A stretch of DNA of 64,000 nucleotides from positions 1 through 64,000 of the forward strand of contig NW_025856071.1 of the NCBI RefSeq assembly GCF_002878395.1, written 5' to 3'. The stretch's first letter is position 1, and each line of letters begins with the position of its first letter. The translations under genes were made by a program, and so were the position numbers. This document shows positions 33,066 through 44,281 of the stretch, piece after piece. The DNA is from Capsicum annuum. Its lineage: Eukaryota; Streptophyta; Magnoliopsida; Solanales; Solanaceae. The notes under the pieces were generated by a model. That model did no database searches and was not told the origin of the DNA. It saw only the letters and a list, made by a program, of their open reading frames with translations.

Positions 33066-34553
33066 TGATGAGTGGTGGATTTACCACTCATTGTCATTCA
33101 ATTTGTGCATATACTACTATGTTTTGAAGGTATTAATGAGGCATAAATTTCATGAAATTTCACAAATTCCCATGTGTTGCAGGTACACAAATACTGAGAG
33201 AAAAACAGGTAAAATGAGCTGAATGATGATCAAAGTGGAAACAGAAGTACAAAAGCTGGAAAACCTGTGCAGACTGGTCTTCAAGTACTGCTATCAAGGA
33301 TTGGCAACTGTGATCGTGGCAAGTTAAGAAGTTAGCAAGCTATGATTTCTTGAAGAATTCAGCGATCACAGAGTTGCGATCGTGGCAGATCTACACGCGA
33401 TCGCGGCATAGTAAGATTTCCAACCAGGGGAAAACTTGTAAAATCTCATAGCCAACCCTAAATTCTCATAAAAAGAGGTCAAAATCCTTGTTCCATGTAA
33501 ACATCATTCTACAACCCTACCTCCCATACTTAGTTTAGGTTTTTTGTAGTTTCTTGGATCTTGGAGCTTAAATTTACACTTATTTTAGACAAGATTAAAT
33601 GAGTGGAGCTCTAAAGTGTGTAGATTTCGCTTTGTCTTTTTAAAATTCATTTGAGTCTAAAGTGTGGTTTGTCCTCTCTTTATTTTCTTATGAATAACTT
33701 TGATGGACATCTTAGTATATTTTTTTCACTATCCTTATGATGTGCTTTATGTACCTCTTGGGATTGTGCTTGATTAAGGTGAATTAATGTGTGAATTGTG
33801 ATTCATTTGTGTATATGCTAATGTGTTGGTGTTGGGTTCTACTATTGCTCAAGTAAATTGTTAGGGATTTATGGTTGAAAACCCTAGTTCTTGAAAACCT
33901 AAACCATCCTTGAAAAGGGGATTTGGGTGAACTTTAGGATCCCTCATCATCGTTGAAAGTGCGATGTGGGAATCAAGGCAATAGTGGACAATTATTGGGA
34001 TTAGTTTGCTAATTTTCACCATCTTAGGCATAAGGGTGGTTATAAGGTTGACTTTCCCTTAGGAACCGTCCTAAAAATAGGGGTGCCTAATTGAGGTATT
34101 GGGTGGCATTAATTGACACACTCATTAGATACTCAAAAGGGTCAATTAGTGACATCTTTGACGTTTTGTTAATGAACTAGCCTCAAGGACTTTAAACCTA
34201 GCCTACCACATCATCAACAATTAGAATTTGCATCGAATCATCACATACCCATGCTTAACTTTCCCCTATCTTAACTTAATCCCAAGATCCGTGGCTAATT
34301 AATTACACTCTTATTATTGTTAGTCTCTATTTAGTCACTTAGAAGACCAAGAGCAACTTCACATTAGAAATGATTGGAAACCTCCAAACCACCTTGTACC
34401 ATAGGTTTAAACTTAACAAGAAACTTTTATTTTGAACATACTCAATCGCCACTCAAATTGTTCCTCATGAATTTGACCCTGACTCATAGTTGGGTAAATA
34501 TATTAACAATGACCGCCTTGCATTTAAATTGATGTGTAAGTTAAGCCTTACTA
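33066..34553 (+). repeat. Family A LTR (A2 5' LTR / previous unit 3' LTR)
   Basis: The LTR is 1488 bp, TGATGAGTGGTGGAT to CCTTACTA (from GTTATCA), with a polypurine tract before it and a PBS after it. It therefore serves both units. The GCGATCGC cluster spans about 33290-33410 and includes ACACGCGATCGCGGCA. Confidence 0.87.
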
Positions 34554-34557
34554 AAAA

Positions 34558-34575
34558 TGGCACTGTTGCCGGGGA
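34558..34575 (+). promoter_or_regulatory. Primer-binding site, tRNA-Asp type (A2)
   Basis: TGGCACTGTTGCCGGGGA, two differences from the perfect tRNA-Asp complement. Confidence 0.87.
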
Positions 34576-34694
34576 ACAATTTGGTGTATTGAGTTAGTTT
34601 GAAATTCTAGCCTACTGGATTGGATTCAAACTTGTAAATATTTATTTTTTATTTTCTTTTATTAGGTAGAGTTTTATGTTTTTTACTTATTAGT

Positions 34695-35756
34695 ATGGTA
34701 TCTTAGGAAAAATAGGATTTTGGTAGTTGGAATTCCTATCTGGATGATCTATGTCCATATTGTAATAGACCCCACTTTCTGTGAGATTGTAGTTATGCTT
34801 CTCGGAATGAGATTGGTGCGCCATCTTACAAGGAGTATGATTGTTCTTTATATGGTGGTTGGGATTAAAATTAGAGTGATTTTCCAAATGCCCCTCTTTT
34901 CGTTATACTAATCCTAATGCTAGTTCTTCTTATGAGCTTGATAGGTCTTGTGATGCATCAAAGGAAGAACAACATTTTTTAAATAATAGTGTTAAAGCAA
35001 TGCTTCAAACTATCTTGGATCGGGTGGACACAATGGGGGATAATATACATCACATACATCAAGCCTTGGGGGTATGTAAAGAGGAAATTGAAAGGACCGA
35101 AGAAATGGGTGTGGAGTCTAATCTTTCAAATACCTTGAGTATACCTACTCTTCCAAATGATCTCTATGTTGAAGAATCCTCAATGATTTCCCAACAGACC
35201 AAACCAAATATAAGAGATTTTGCTAGAATAGAGTAAATAGTGGTAGAGTACAAAAAAAGAAGCCATGTAAAACTCTTCTAAAGAATCTAGTCCATTTCGG
35301 GGTGAGGGTGCGAATAGGGATGCAATTCCGAAGTTAAGGGATAGGCCTCATGCAAACTATTTTTCAACTTTGTGCTCACTGGATATGTTGAGAGTCTATC
35401 CACCTAAGCTAAAGATGGATGTTGGGGAAAAGGAAAACCATATATTTTTGAGTTTGACGTTCCAAAAGTGCACATATAAACCCTACAATATAAGGCTAGG
35501 GAGATCAAATTCCTATGTGAAACTAGTAGCCTAATGATCTTCCAACCTTAACCTAAGGAGCCGAATAGGAAGTTTGATGTGAAGTTGGGATAAAGGTTCA
35601 ATTCATCAAAGTGGCATGATAGAACATGTATTATTGTGCCCTCATCCTTGCCCAAAGTTCCTCAAAGATGCATTGATCTTAAATTGGGAAGGAAATTCAA
35701 TTCCTTTTATTGGAGACATAAATAAGGATAAAAAAGACATCGTGTTGCGACGTTAA
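34695..35756 (+). pseudogene. Gag-like protein of family A (A2 copy), broken
   Basis: ATG 34695 opens MVS-stop. This copy preserves the first zinc box best: C-P-Y-C-N-R-P-H-F-L-stop-D-C, giving C-x2-C-x3-H-x4-C with the stop (TGA) where other copies have a residue. The second box reads CSLYGGWD with Cys to Tyr. The longest clean frame is 35000-35236, containing ILDRVDTMGDNIHHIHQALG, a probable coiled or helical segment, and SIPTLPNDLYVEESSMISQQ. Later blocks FDVPKVHI, NRKFDVKLG and LPKVPQRCIDLKLGRKF are in the same order as in A1. It ends CGTTAA at 35756. No pol follows. Several stops and frame changes make it non-functional. Confidence 0.72.
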
Positions 35757-35769
35757 ATCAAGCACTTTA

Positions 35770-35783
35770 TGGGAGGCAACCCA
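35770..35783 (+). other. Conserved post-gag hairpin TGGGAGGCAACCCA (A2)
   Basis: Identical to 4810-4823 and 13 bases after the gag-like stop. Confidence 0.6.
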
Positions 35784-37628
35784 TCAGTTTCATATTTGCA
35801 TTTTTATGTTTTTGAATAAATCATAATATTTTTGAGGGGTTTAGGTGTTTTGAAAGATTCGAAGGGAAAAACTAGGGATAGCCAAGTTTTTAATTGTTAT
35901 AGAAATGCAGGAAAATAGGGCAGAACAGGGAAAATCTGTCTCAGATACCATAATCGCAGTCCAAGAATTGAGATTGTGGTAGCGCGAACGCAGCCAGTCT
36001 TATCACAATCGTTGAATACTGCTATTTTCAATCCTTATGAAATCACACGGAGTCCCTCCTTGCCCTTCTTGTGTGCTTGTTTTCATGATTCACTCTTGGT
36101 TGTTAATATGCGAATGTAGTTCTCACCAAGCATAGAAACTTTGTGAATTAATTATTTCATGTTTTGTTCTTTTTTTACTTTTAATCATTATGATGGGTGA
36201 ACCTTTTCATATTATTAATTGAGTGACAGCAATCTTAAGGGAAAAGTTTTTTGATTGGGTTTTGAGCCATAGATGCTGGGGAATTCTAAGTACCCATAGT
36301 ATTTAAACATTAAATTCAAGGAAAGTCTGAGTACCAATGGCATTGTTTATTTGGGGATTACACTTATACCAATGGCAAGGTCTGAGTACCTATATGGTTT
36401 ACCCGTATGAAAGCCATAATATGAGACAAAGTCTTGGGTTGATCCCATATTTTGAAAATTGTGGATTGTGAAAATTAAAAGCAAGCACCTTTTCTGTCCA
36501 AAAATTTTTCAAAAAAAATCAAAGGTCATGGATGTAAACGGCCTTGTGACAATGTTCTTTCATTTTTTTGTGACTCCAAAATTTTGACTTGTGGAAATTA
36601 ATACATACTGCTTTGTTTAATCTCTAGTGGGAGGGGCAATTGAGCATTATTGGCAAATTTGCATTCATGTGTGGTGAGTTCTTTAAATTAAATTCATGTG
36701 TACTTTTACCATCAAGAACTTTCCACATTAGTCTCCCAAGGCTAACTATGATTGTACTTTGTTGGTGAGATGATCTTAGGACATTTTTGTGACAATGGAA
36801 GTCCACTTTAACATAAGAAGTCTACACGTGCATAGATGTTATCCCTAGTACCCATTTTGATCCTTTAAACCTTTCTTTGGTAGACACATTGCAAGCTATG
36901 AGCCTTCAAAATTCTATCCCTCTTTTGAACCCAACCCTCCTTGAACTTGAAAATGTAACTTGAGACCATGAGCCTAGGTTGGGGGTGGTAGTGATTAGAA
37001 GAAGGTAACCTTGGGCCACAAAAATATAAGTTTGTGCCTATGAGCTTAAAAATTAAGAGAAAATGGAAAACAAAAAAGAAAGGATCAAATAAAGGATAGA
37101 AAAACATGAATTATGCATGAAAAGGAAATGAAAAGAAAGTGGGTGAACCAAGGAAGCCAAAAATAGGCACATGTGTAAAAAAAAGAAGTGGCCCATAGTC
37201 AAAAGTTGGATTGAATAGTGTGAAAGTGATGTAGATGTTCAAAGATGGTGTAGTCACTCCATTCCTATATGATATCCTACCCATTCTCCCTGAATATACA
37301 TTACATGCTTAAAATGTCCTTTGATATTTTCAACCAAGTACCTTCATCATAGTGGTGATAGAAAATTAAGGTAAGCCTATAGTATGGTATTTGTTAGCAT
37401 AGAGAGTTCTTAAGAGAGGGAGTGTTTCTCACTTAAATTCCTTATTTCATATTTGATAACTTGGTTTGGGGAATTTTTTTCTTGTGATGGGGCATGTGAA
37501 AAAGTCGAGATAAGTGATTTTGTCATCTCCCAAAATATGAGGATAAAATGACTATAATATGGTTGAGGTCATAAGGTGAGCCATCTCTAGAGTATTAGTG
37601 ATTATTGTGTGGTTGTTGTTTTGAGTCT
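35784..37628 (+). mobile_element. A2 internal noncoding region
   Basis: This is collinear with A1 (4824-5163, 16335-17392 and 24903 onward) without insertions, so it documents both empty sites: TCACCAAGCATAG at 36125-36137 and GTGGCCCATAGTC near 37190. An octamer cluster lies at 35945-36020. Its last ~250 bases, including the polypurine tract, are deleted and it joins the next LTR at about 37628. No gene. Confidence 0.8.
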
Positions 37629-39106
37629 TATGCATACACTACTATGTTTTGAAGGTATGAATGAAGCAAAAATGTCATGAAATTTCACTAATTATCATGT
37701 GTTACAGTTATACAAATATTAAGACAAAAAGAGGTAAAATAAGCTAAAAGAGGGTCAAATTGGAAAGAGAAACACAAAAGCTGGAAAACCTGTGAAGTCT
37801 GGGCCTCAGGTAGCATGGTCACGGATTGGCCACCACGATTATGGCAAGTGAAGTATTCAACAGGCTATGATTGCTTGAAGAATTCAGTGATAGCGGAGTT
37901 GCGATCGCGGAAAATCCACATACGATCGTGGGATAATGCGATTTTTAGCCTAGGGCAAAGTTGGAAAAACATATAAAGCACCCCAAATTCTCATAAAAAG
38001 ATCTCAAAACCCTTATTTCATGAAATCATCATTCTACAACCCTACCTCTTGGTTTAGAGTTTTTGTAATTTTTTGGAGCTTGGAGCTTAAATTTACTCTA
38101 GTTTAAGACAAGATTAAATTAGATGACCTCTAAAGTATAGCTTTTGCTTTGTCTATTGAAGTTTAATTTGAGTATAAAGTGTGATTTTTCCCCTCTTTAT
38201 TAACATATGAGTAACTTTGGTGGATATCTTAGTACATTTGTTTTCATATCCTTATGGTGTGATATATCTACCTCTTTGGATCATGCTTGATTAGGGTGCA
38301 TTTATGTATGGGTTGTGTTTTATTTTTGTATTTGCTAATGTGTTGGTGTTGGGTTCTACTATTGCTTGATTAAATTGATTGGGATTTATGGGTGAAAGCT
38401 CAAAATACACAAATTGGGTTTGTGGGTGAAAACCCATAGATCTTGAAAGCCTTAATCATCATTAAATAAGGGGATTAAGTGAAATTTAGAAACCCTTATA
38501 ATCCTTGACAGAGGGATATGGGAACCAAAGTAATAGTGGACAATTATTAGGCTTAGTTAGATAATTTTCACCATCATAGACATATGGGTGATTATGAGGT
38601 TGACTATCTCTTCGGTACCATCCTTGAAATAGGGGTGCCTAATTGAGGTATTGGGTAGATTTAATTTACACACTCGTTAGGTACTCGAAAGGGTCAATGA
38701 GTGACATCTTTAAGGTTTTGTTAAAGAAATAGCCTCAAGGACCTTAAACCTAACCTTCCACATTATCAACGATTAGAATTTGCATCGAATCATCACGTAC
38801 CCATGTTTCACTTGCCCCTAGGTTAGCGTAATACCAAGATCCATGCCTAATTAATTACAATCTAATTATTCTTAGTGTTGAATTTTTCTGTTAGAATCCA
38901 AAGAATTACTTTCACATTAAAAAACATAGAAACCCCCCAAACCATGTTGTTCCATAGTTTTGAGCTTAGCAAGCAACTTTTATTTCAAACTTTATCAATC
39001 TCCACTCGCATTTTACCTTGTGGATTTGACCTCGACTCCTAGTTGGGTAAATATATTGACAATGACTGCCTTTCACTTAAATTGACATGTAAGTTGAGTG
39101 TTATCA
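37629..39106 (+). repeat. Family A LTR (A2/A3 shared), 5' end deleted
   Basis: It begins inside the LTR at ATGCATACACTACTATG, lacking the first ~45 bases, and ends GTGTTATCA at 39106 followed by a PBS. The GCGATCGC cluster spans 37800-37935. Confidence 0.83.
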
Positions 39107-39110
39107 AAAA

Positions 39111-39128
39111 TGACATCGTTGTTGGAGA
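39111..39128 (+). promoter_or_regulatory. Primer-binding site, tRNA-Asp type, decayed (A3)
   Basis: TGACATCGTTGTTGGAGA, five differences from the perfect complement, in the expected place. Confidence 0.7.
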
Positions 39129-39251
39129 ACAATTTGGCATATTGAGTTAGTTTGAAATTCTAGCCTACACGCTTGGATTCAAACTTGTAAATATTTGTTT
39201 GTTGTTTTCTTTTTTTTTTTAGGTAGAGTTTTTTTTTGTTTACTTATTGAT

Positions 39252-40325
39252 ATGGCATCTTTATAATAATATGATTTTTGTAGTTGGAATTCCTAATATG
39301 ATGATCCATGTCAATATTATGTTGAACCCAAATTTTTGTGAGATTATTGATATGCTCCCCGAAAAGAGATATGTGCACCATCTTGATCCTATTGGGAGTA
39401 TGATTGTTCTTTATGTGTTGGTCAGGATGGACATTAAAGTAATTCTCCAAATTCCCCCCTCCCCCCACTTATTATACTAACCCTAAAGCTAGTTCTTTTT
39501 ATGAGCTTGATAGGTTTTATGATGCATCAAAAGAAGAACAACATGCCATATACAATGGTATTGAAGCAATGATTTAACTTTTCTTTGATCGGGTGGAGAC
39601 AATGGGGGTAACATACATTGCATGCATCAAACCATAGGGGAATGTAAAGAAGAAATCAAAAGAAACACAAACGTGGGTATTGAGTCTAATCTTTCAAATA
39701 CCATGAGTATACCAACTCTTCCAAATGAGCTTTATGTTGAAGAATCGTCGGTGATTTTCCAATAGACCGAACCAAATATAAGATATGCTTCCGAAATCCA
39801 AGAAATAATGCTAAATTCAAAATAAGAAACCATACAAATCTCTTATGAATACTCTAGTCCATTCGGGGTGAGGGTGCTAATAGGGATGCAATTCTAAAGT
39901 TAAGGGATAGGCCTCATTCGAACAATTTTTCAACATTGTGCTTAGTGGATGTGATGAGTGTTCATCCACCTAAGCCAAGGATATACTTGGGGAAAACGAA
40001 CACAATCTTTTCATTTAAGATTTTGACATTCCTAAAGAACCCATGAAAACCCCACCATCTAAGGCAAAGGAGATCAACTTCCTATGTGCAACTAGTGCAC
40101 TATTGTTATTCCAACCTTTACCCAAAGAAACAAATAGGAAGTTCGATATGAAGTTGCAAAAAAGGTTTGAGTCTTTAAAGTGGTAGGATAGAACATGTGC
40201 CGTTGTGCCCTTATCCTTGCCCAAAGTGTTTCAAAGATGCCTGCATCGATAATTGGATATGAAATTCAAATCCTCTAAGTGGAGATATAAATGAGGATAA
40301 AATAGGTATCGTGTTGAGACATTAA
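39252..40325 (+). pseudogene. Gag-like protein of family A (A3 copy), broken
   Basis: ATG 39252 (MASL-stop-stop-YDF) begins the same product as A1 and A2. The first zinc box is lost (D-D-P-C-Q-Y-Y with His to Lys). The second appears as ECDCSLCVGQDGH-like sequence near 39400-39435. Later blocks are SIPTLPNELYVEES near 39710, FQPLPKE near 40110 and CRCIDN-like sequence near 40230. The end is TTGAGACATTAA at 40325, matching the A2 stop. Stops and frame changes are more numerous than in A2. The hairpin motif follows at 40339. Confidence 0.65.
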
Positions 40326-40338
40326 ATCAACCGTTTGA

Positions 40339-40352
40339 TAGGAGACAACCCA
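40339..40352 (+). other. Post-gag hairpin, altered (A3)
   Basis: TAGGAGACAACCCA, two changes from the A1/A2 motif, one weakening the stem. Confidence 0.5.
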
Positions 40353-41821
40353 TTGGTTTTCTATTTGTATTTTTATGTTTTTAAGTAAGTCACATAATTT
40401 TGATGCTTTGTAGGTATTTCGGATAGATTGGAAGGCAAAAACTGGGGAAAACAAAGTTTTAAACTTTGGAAGCAATACAGGAAAACAAGGCAGAAAAGGG
40501 GAAAATCTGTCTTAGATACCACGATCACTATCTTAGAATCATGATCGCGGTTGTGCAAATGTGTCTTGTCCTATCATGATCACGGAATGCTGCTATTTTC
40601 AATCCTTTTGAAATCACAGGGAGTCCCTCCTCACCTTTCTTGTGTGCTTTTTTTCATAATTCACTCTTGGTTAATAATATGCGAATCTAGTTCATACCAT
40701 GCATAGAAACTTTGTGTATTGATTATTTGATTTTCTGTTTTCTTTCATTTTTAATAATGATTATGGGCGAGCCTTTCTCTATGATTGATTGAGTGACAAT
40801 ATTCATAAGAGAAAAGCATCATGATTGGGTTTTGAGCCACGGATGTAGGAAATTCTATGTACTCGTAGCATTTAAACATTAAATGCAAGGGAAGTCTGTG
40901 CACCCGTGACATTGTTAATTTGGGGATCGTACTCATACCTATGGAGAAGTCTTAGTAGCTATATGGTTTGTCGATATGAAAGCCAAAATATGAGATAGAG
41001 GCTTGGTTTGATGCAATATTTAGCAAATTATGTGCGGTGCAAATGAAAAGCAAGCATCCCCTTTCATAAAAAAAAATCAAAGGGCACGGACGTGAGCGGC
41101 CTTGTGATAATGCTATTTCTCTTTTTGCGACTCCAAATTTTTACTTGTGGAAATTTATACATACTTCTTTGTTTTGTCTCTAGTGTTAGGGCTAATTGAG
41201 CCTCCTTGGTGAATTTTCATGTCATGTGTGGTGAATTCATTTGCTTAAACTTGATATGTACTTGTACCATCAAGAAATTATCCCATTAGTCTCTCAAAGA
41301 TAATTGTTATTGTGCTTGGTTGGTGAGATGATATTAGGCCATTTAAGTGACAATGGAAGTCCACGCTAACCTAAAAATCCTACCCGTGCATAGATGTTTT
41401 CCCTAGTAACCCATTTTGTGCTTTTGAACCTTTCTTTGGCAAACATATTTCAATCTGTGAGCCTTCCAAATTTTATTCCTCTTTTGAGTCCTACCCTCCT
41501 TGAAATTGAAAATATAACTTGAGTCTATGAGACTAAGTTGGGGGTGGTAGTGTTTATAAGAAGGTAACCTTGGGAAACAAAGTTAGAAGTTAGTGCCTAT
41601 GAGCTTAAGCATTAAGAGCAAATGGAAATGAAAAATAAAGGATCCAAAAAAGGATAGAAAAACATCAATTATCTATGAAAAAGAAATGAAAATAAAGTGG
41701 GTTAACTAAGGAAACCAAAAATAGGCACTTGCATAAAGAATAAAAAGGAAGTGGCCTATAGTTAAAAGTTGGATTAAATAGTATGAAAGTGATGTGGATG
41801 TTCAAGGAGGGTTTAGTCACT
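40353..41821 (+). mobile_element. A3 internal noncoding region, left piece
   Basis: Collinear with A1 and A2 up to GTTTAGTCACT, where family C element inserts. An octamer cluster lies at about 40515-40585. No gene. Confidence 0.8.
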
Positions 41822-43278
41822 TGATGTGTGAGTAGATGCTAATACATTTGAGGATTTTAACTCTAAATAATTGCAAATTCTTAACTTTTGGTTATTTTTG
41901 ATCATTTTCTTGTGATATTTTAGTTGTAGCAAGGATGGGTGGAAAAAATAGAAAAGATGAACAAAATTAGTAAACTCTGGTACAAGTGAGCTGATATGAG
42001 TCTGATGGCATTTCTTGTAAGCCGTCAGAGATGTTGTAAGCTACCATAAAATGACTTCATGAAGAACAATGAAGAAAAGTTTCTGGATGAAGGTGACGAC
42101 ATTCTCAATATGTCATCACAAGTGTGGTAAGCCATCAGAAGATGCCATCAAATGGGATAAAAGATGGTGAAATAAGATAAAGGTCTAAAGACATTTGCTA
42201 CACAGCATCACTCCTCTAGTAAGCCGTTGGAGGACATTGTCAAAGTGAGGCAGAACAATTTAAGAAGGCACGACTTCTGACGCCATATTTGAGACGTCGT
42301 TAGAAGCCTGACGATCAAAACCAATATGCTGTCACCTAAATATGAGCCCAACTGTGATTTTGTTATTTTATTAACTTAATTAGGCTTTAGAATAAATAGC
42401 ATCTTTTAGGGTTTCATTCACAACTTCGGAAGCAGCTTTTGACATCTTGTAACTTAGTAAAGGGGAGTTCACTTGTTTTCGACTCTCTTAACCTAGAATT
42501 CAATACTTTGATTTAGTTGTGGGAAATTATTATTGTACTTGAAGGAGAAAAAACTGAATTTCATCTTTTGTAAGTTCAATTGCTTTAAGTTATGATTATT
42601 ATTTCATTGATTTAATAGTTGGAATAGGGTTTGAGTGATTGTGGGAACGTCTGGAAGTTATGTTGTTTTAATTTGAATCTATTGGTTGCAAACATTAGGT
42701 TATGCCTTAGGTTTCATTTTCTTCTCACAGAGAAATAGACTAGAGGTCATGAATTATCAATAGGGATTCGAAAGCTACCAACCTTCTATTTAATGATTGA
42801 TACCGTAACTGGATCAATCTACTTGAGATAACATCCGGTTGGAAATAGATATGTTATCTAAGTTTAAGAGAATTAGATAGTAAATTGTTTGGTGAGCTTG
42901 AGAGATAAGTCAGATAGTATCATCGGAAGGGATAATCTGCTATTCCCACCTATCACAAGAATCATGAACAGTTATTATTTAATGGACATTAATAGTCATA
43001 GTGATCACCGGCATAGTTTATCTATATCACTGATTCAAACTATTGAAATCTAAGTTGTGAGTTCTAAAATAAGTTGAAATATTAAAATTTGTTTGATTCT
43101 TAAAATCCCTTTGTCTTTTCTTATTATTTATTTGAATTTAACTTGTAGCTATAGTTTCAAACTAGTTTAATCACAACTCACATTATTCCCTGTGGATTCG
43201 ACCTCGACTCCGAAGTTGCTTAAATATATTGACGACGACCGCCTTGCACTTATTTGAGGTATAGGTTGAGCGTTATAA
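41822..43278 (+). repeat. Family C 5' LTR
   Basis: TGATGTGTGAGTAGATGC to CGTTATAA. It contains TCTGATGGC...GCCGTCAGA at 42001-42029 and a damaged TATA region (GAATAAATA at 42390) where the 3' LTR has TATAAATA. Confidence 0.86.
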
Positions 43279-43282
43279 AAAA

Positions 43283-43300
43283 TGGTGCCGTTGCTGGGGA
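43283..43300 (+). promoter_or_regulatory. Primer-binding site, tRNA-Asp type (C)
   Basis: TGGTGCCGTTGCTGGGGA, two differences from the perfect complement. Confidence 0.87.
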
Positions 43301-43429
43301 ACAATTTGGCGTATTGAGTTAGTTTCAAATTTTAGCTTACTTACTTGAGTTCAAACTTGTAAATATTTGTTGTGATTTCCTTTTTTCTTATGTTAGGTAG
43401 ATTTTTTTGTTTTTTGTTTATTTCTTACT

Positions 43430-44281
43430 ATGGCATCATGGAATGAATGTAAGTTTGATGGTAGGAAATCTTATCTGGATGATCCATATCCATATTGTGA
43501 TGGACCCCACTTTTGGCAAGATTATAAATATGCTCCCCGTAGAGAGATGTATGCACCATCTCTATCCTACCAGAAATATAATTGTTCTTTATGTGGTGGT
43601 CAAGATGGACACTAAAGCGATTAACCTAATTCCCCTTTCCCCTATTGCGCTAACCCAGGTTCTAGTTCTTCTTACAAGTATGATAGGTCTTATGGTCAAG
43701 AAAAGGAAGAATGAAGCACTGAAAAGAGTGACATTGATGCTATGCTTCAACTAATGTTGGCTCGTATAGACACAATGAATGATACCATATGTGACATACA
43801 TCAAGACATTAGGGCATTTAACGAGGGAAGATAAAGGATAGAAGAGATGGATATCAAGGTCAATCATCCAAAATACTTTTCTACATTATGTTTAGATGAT
43901 ATCTTGTCTATGGAATCATTTAAAATAATGAAAGAGTGTGACGATGAAGAGTAAGATTCCTATACTGATGATGAGCTTGATGTTGATCAACCCTTTGATA
44001 TTTCCCTACCAACTGAGCCAACCATGAGGGATGATACCAAGATTAAGGGAATGGTGCTAGAGGCAAAAAAAGAAGCCAAGTCAATCTCTTATGAATACTC
44101 TAGCCCAATTAAAAGTAAAAATGTTGAGAAAATGAATAAAAGTGAGTGTATAGAGGATAGTGTAAATTTTGAAGTAAGATTTGTTGGGCCACACTCGAAG
44201 CATTTTTCCACATTATGTTTAGATGATATCTTGTCTGTGGAATCATCTAAACTAGTGGAAGACTGTGAAGATGAGGAATAA
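43430..44281 (+). pseudogene. Gag-like protein of family C, near-continuous frame
   Basis: From ATG 43430 the first 61 codons are open: MASWNECKFDGRKSYLDD, then PYCDGPHFWQDY, a knuckle with its first and last Cys changed to Tyr, then CSLCGGQDGH followed by a stop. The same frame continues to 44281, with later clean stretches MRDDTKIKGMVLEAKKEA and EYSSPIKS. A block starting FSTLCLDDILS occurs twice in frame (from about 43877 and 44204, offset 327 bases). Each copy ends in a Glu/Asp-rich CxDEE-stop, so the TAA falls in the same place in both. Compared with family A the C-terminal half differs completely. No pol follows. Likely a capsid/nucleocapsid-type protein, by position and zinc boxes only. 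Confidence 0.72.

Noticed and set aside
33290..33410. Spaced GCGATCGC repeats as a CRISPR-like or satellite array
   Set aside because: Spacing is irregular, units are only 8-10 bases, and the clusters are inside LTRs of a plant retroelement.
34690..34887. Minus-strand ORF over the A2 gag-like start (similar ones at 39244 and 3717)
   Set aside because: Antisense shadows of the gag-like coding region; the plus-strand zinc boxes explain the conservation.
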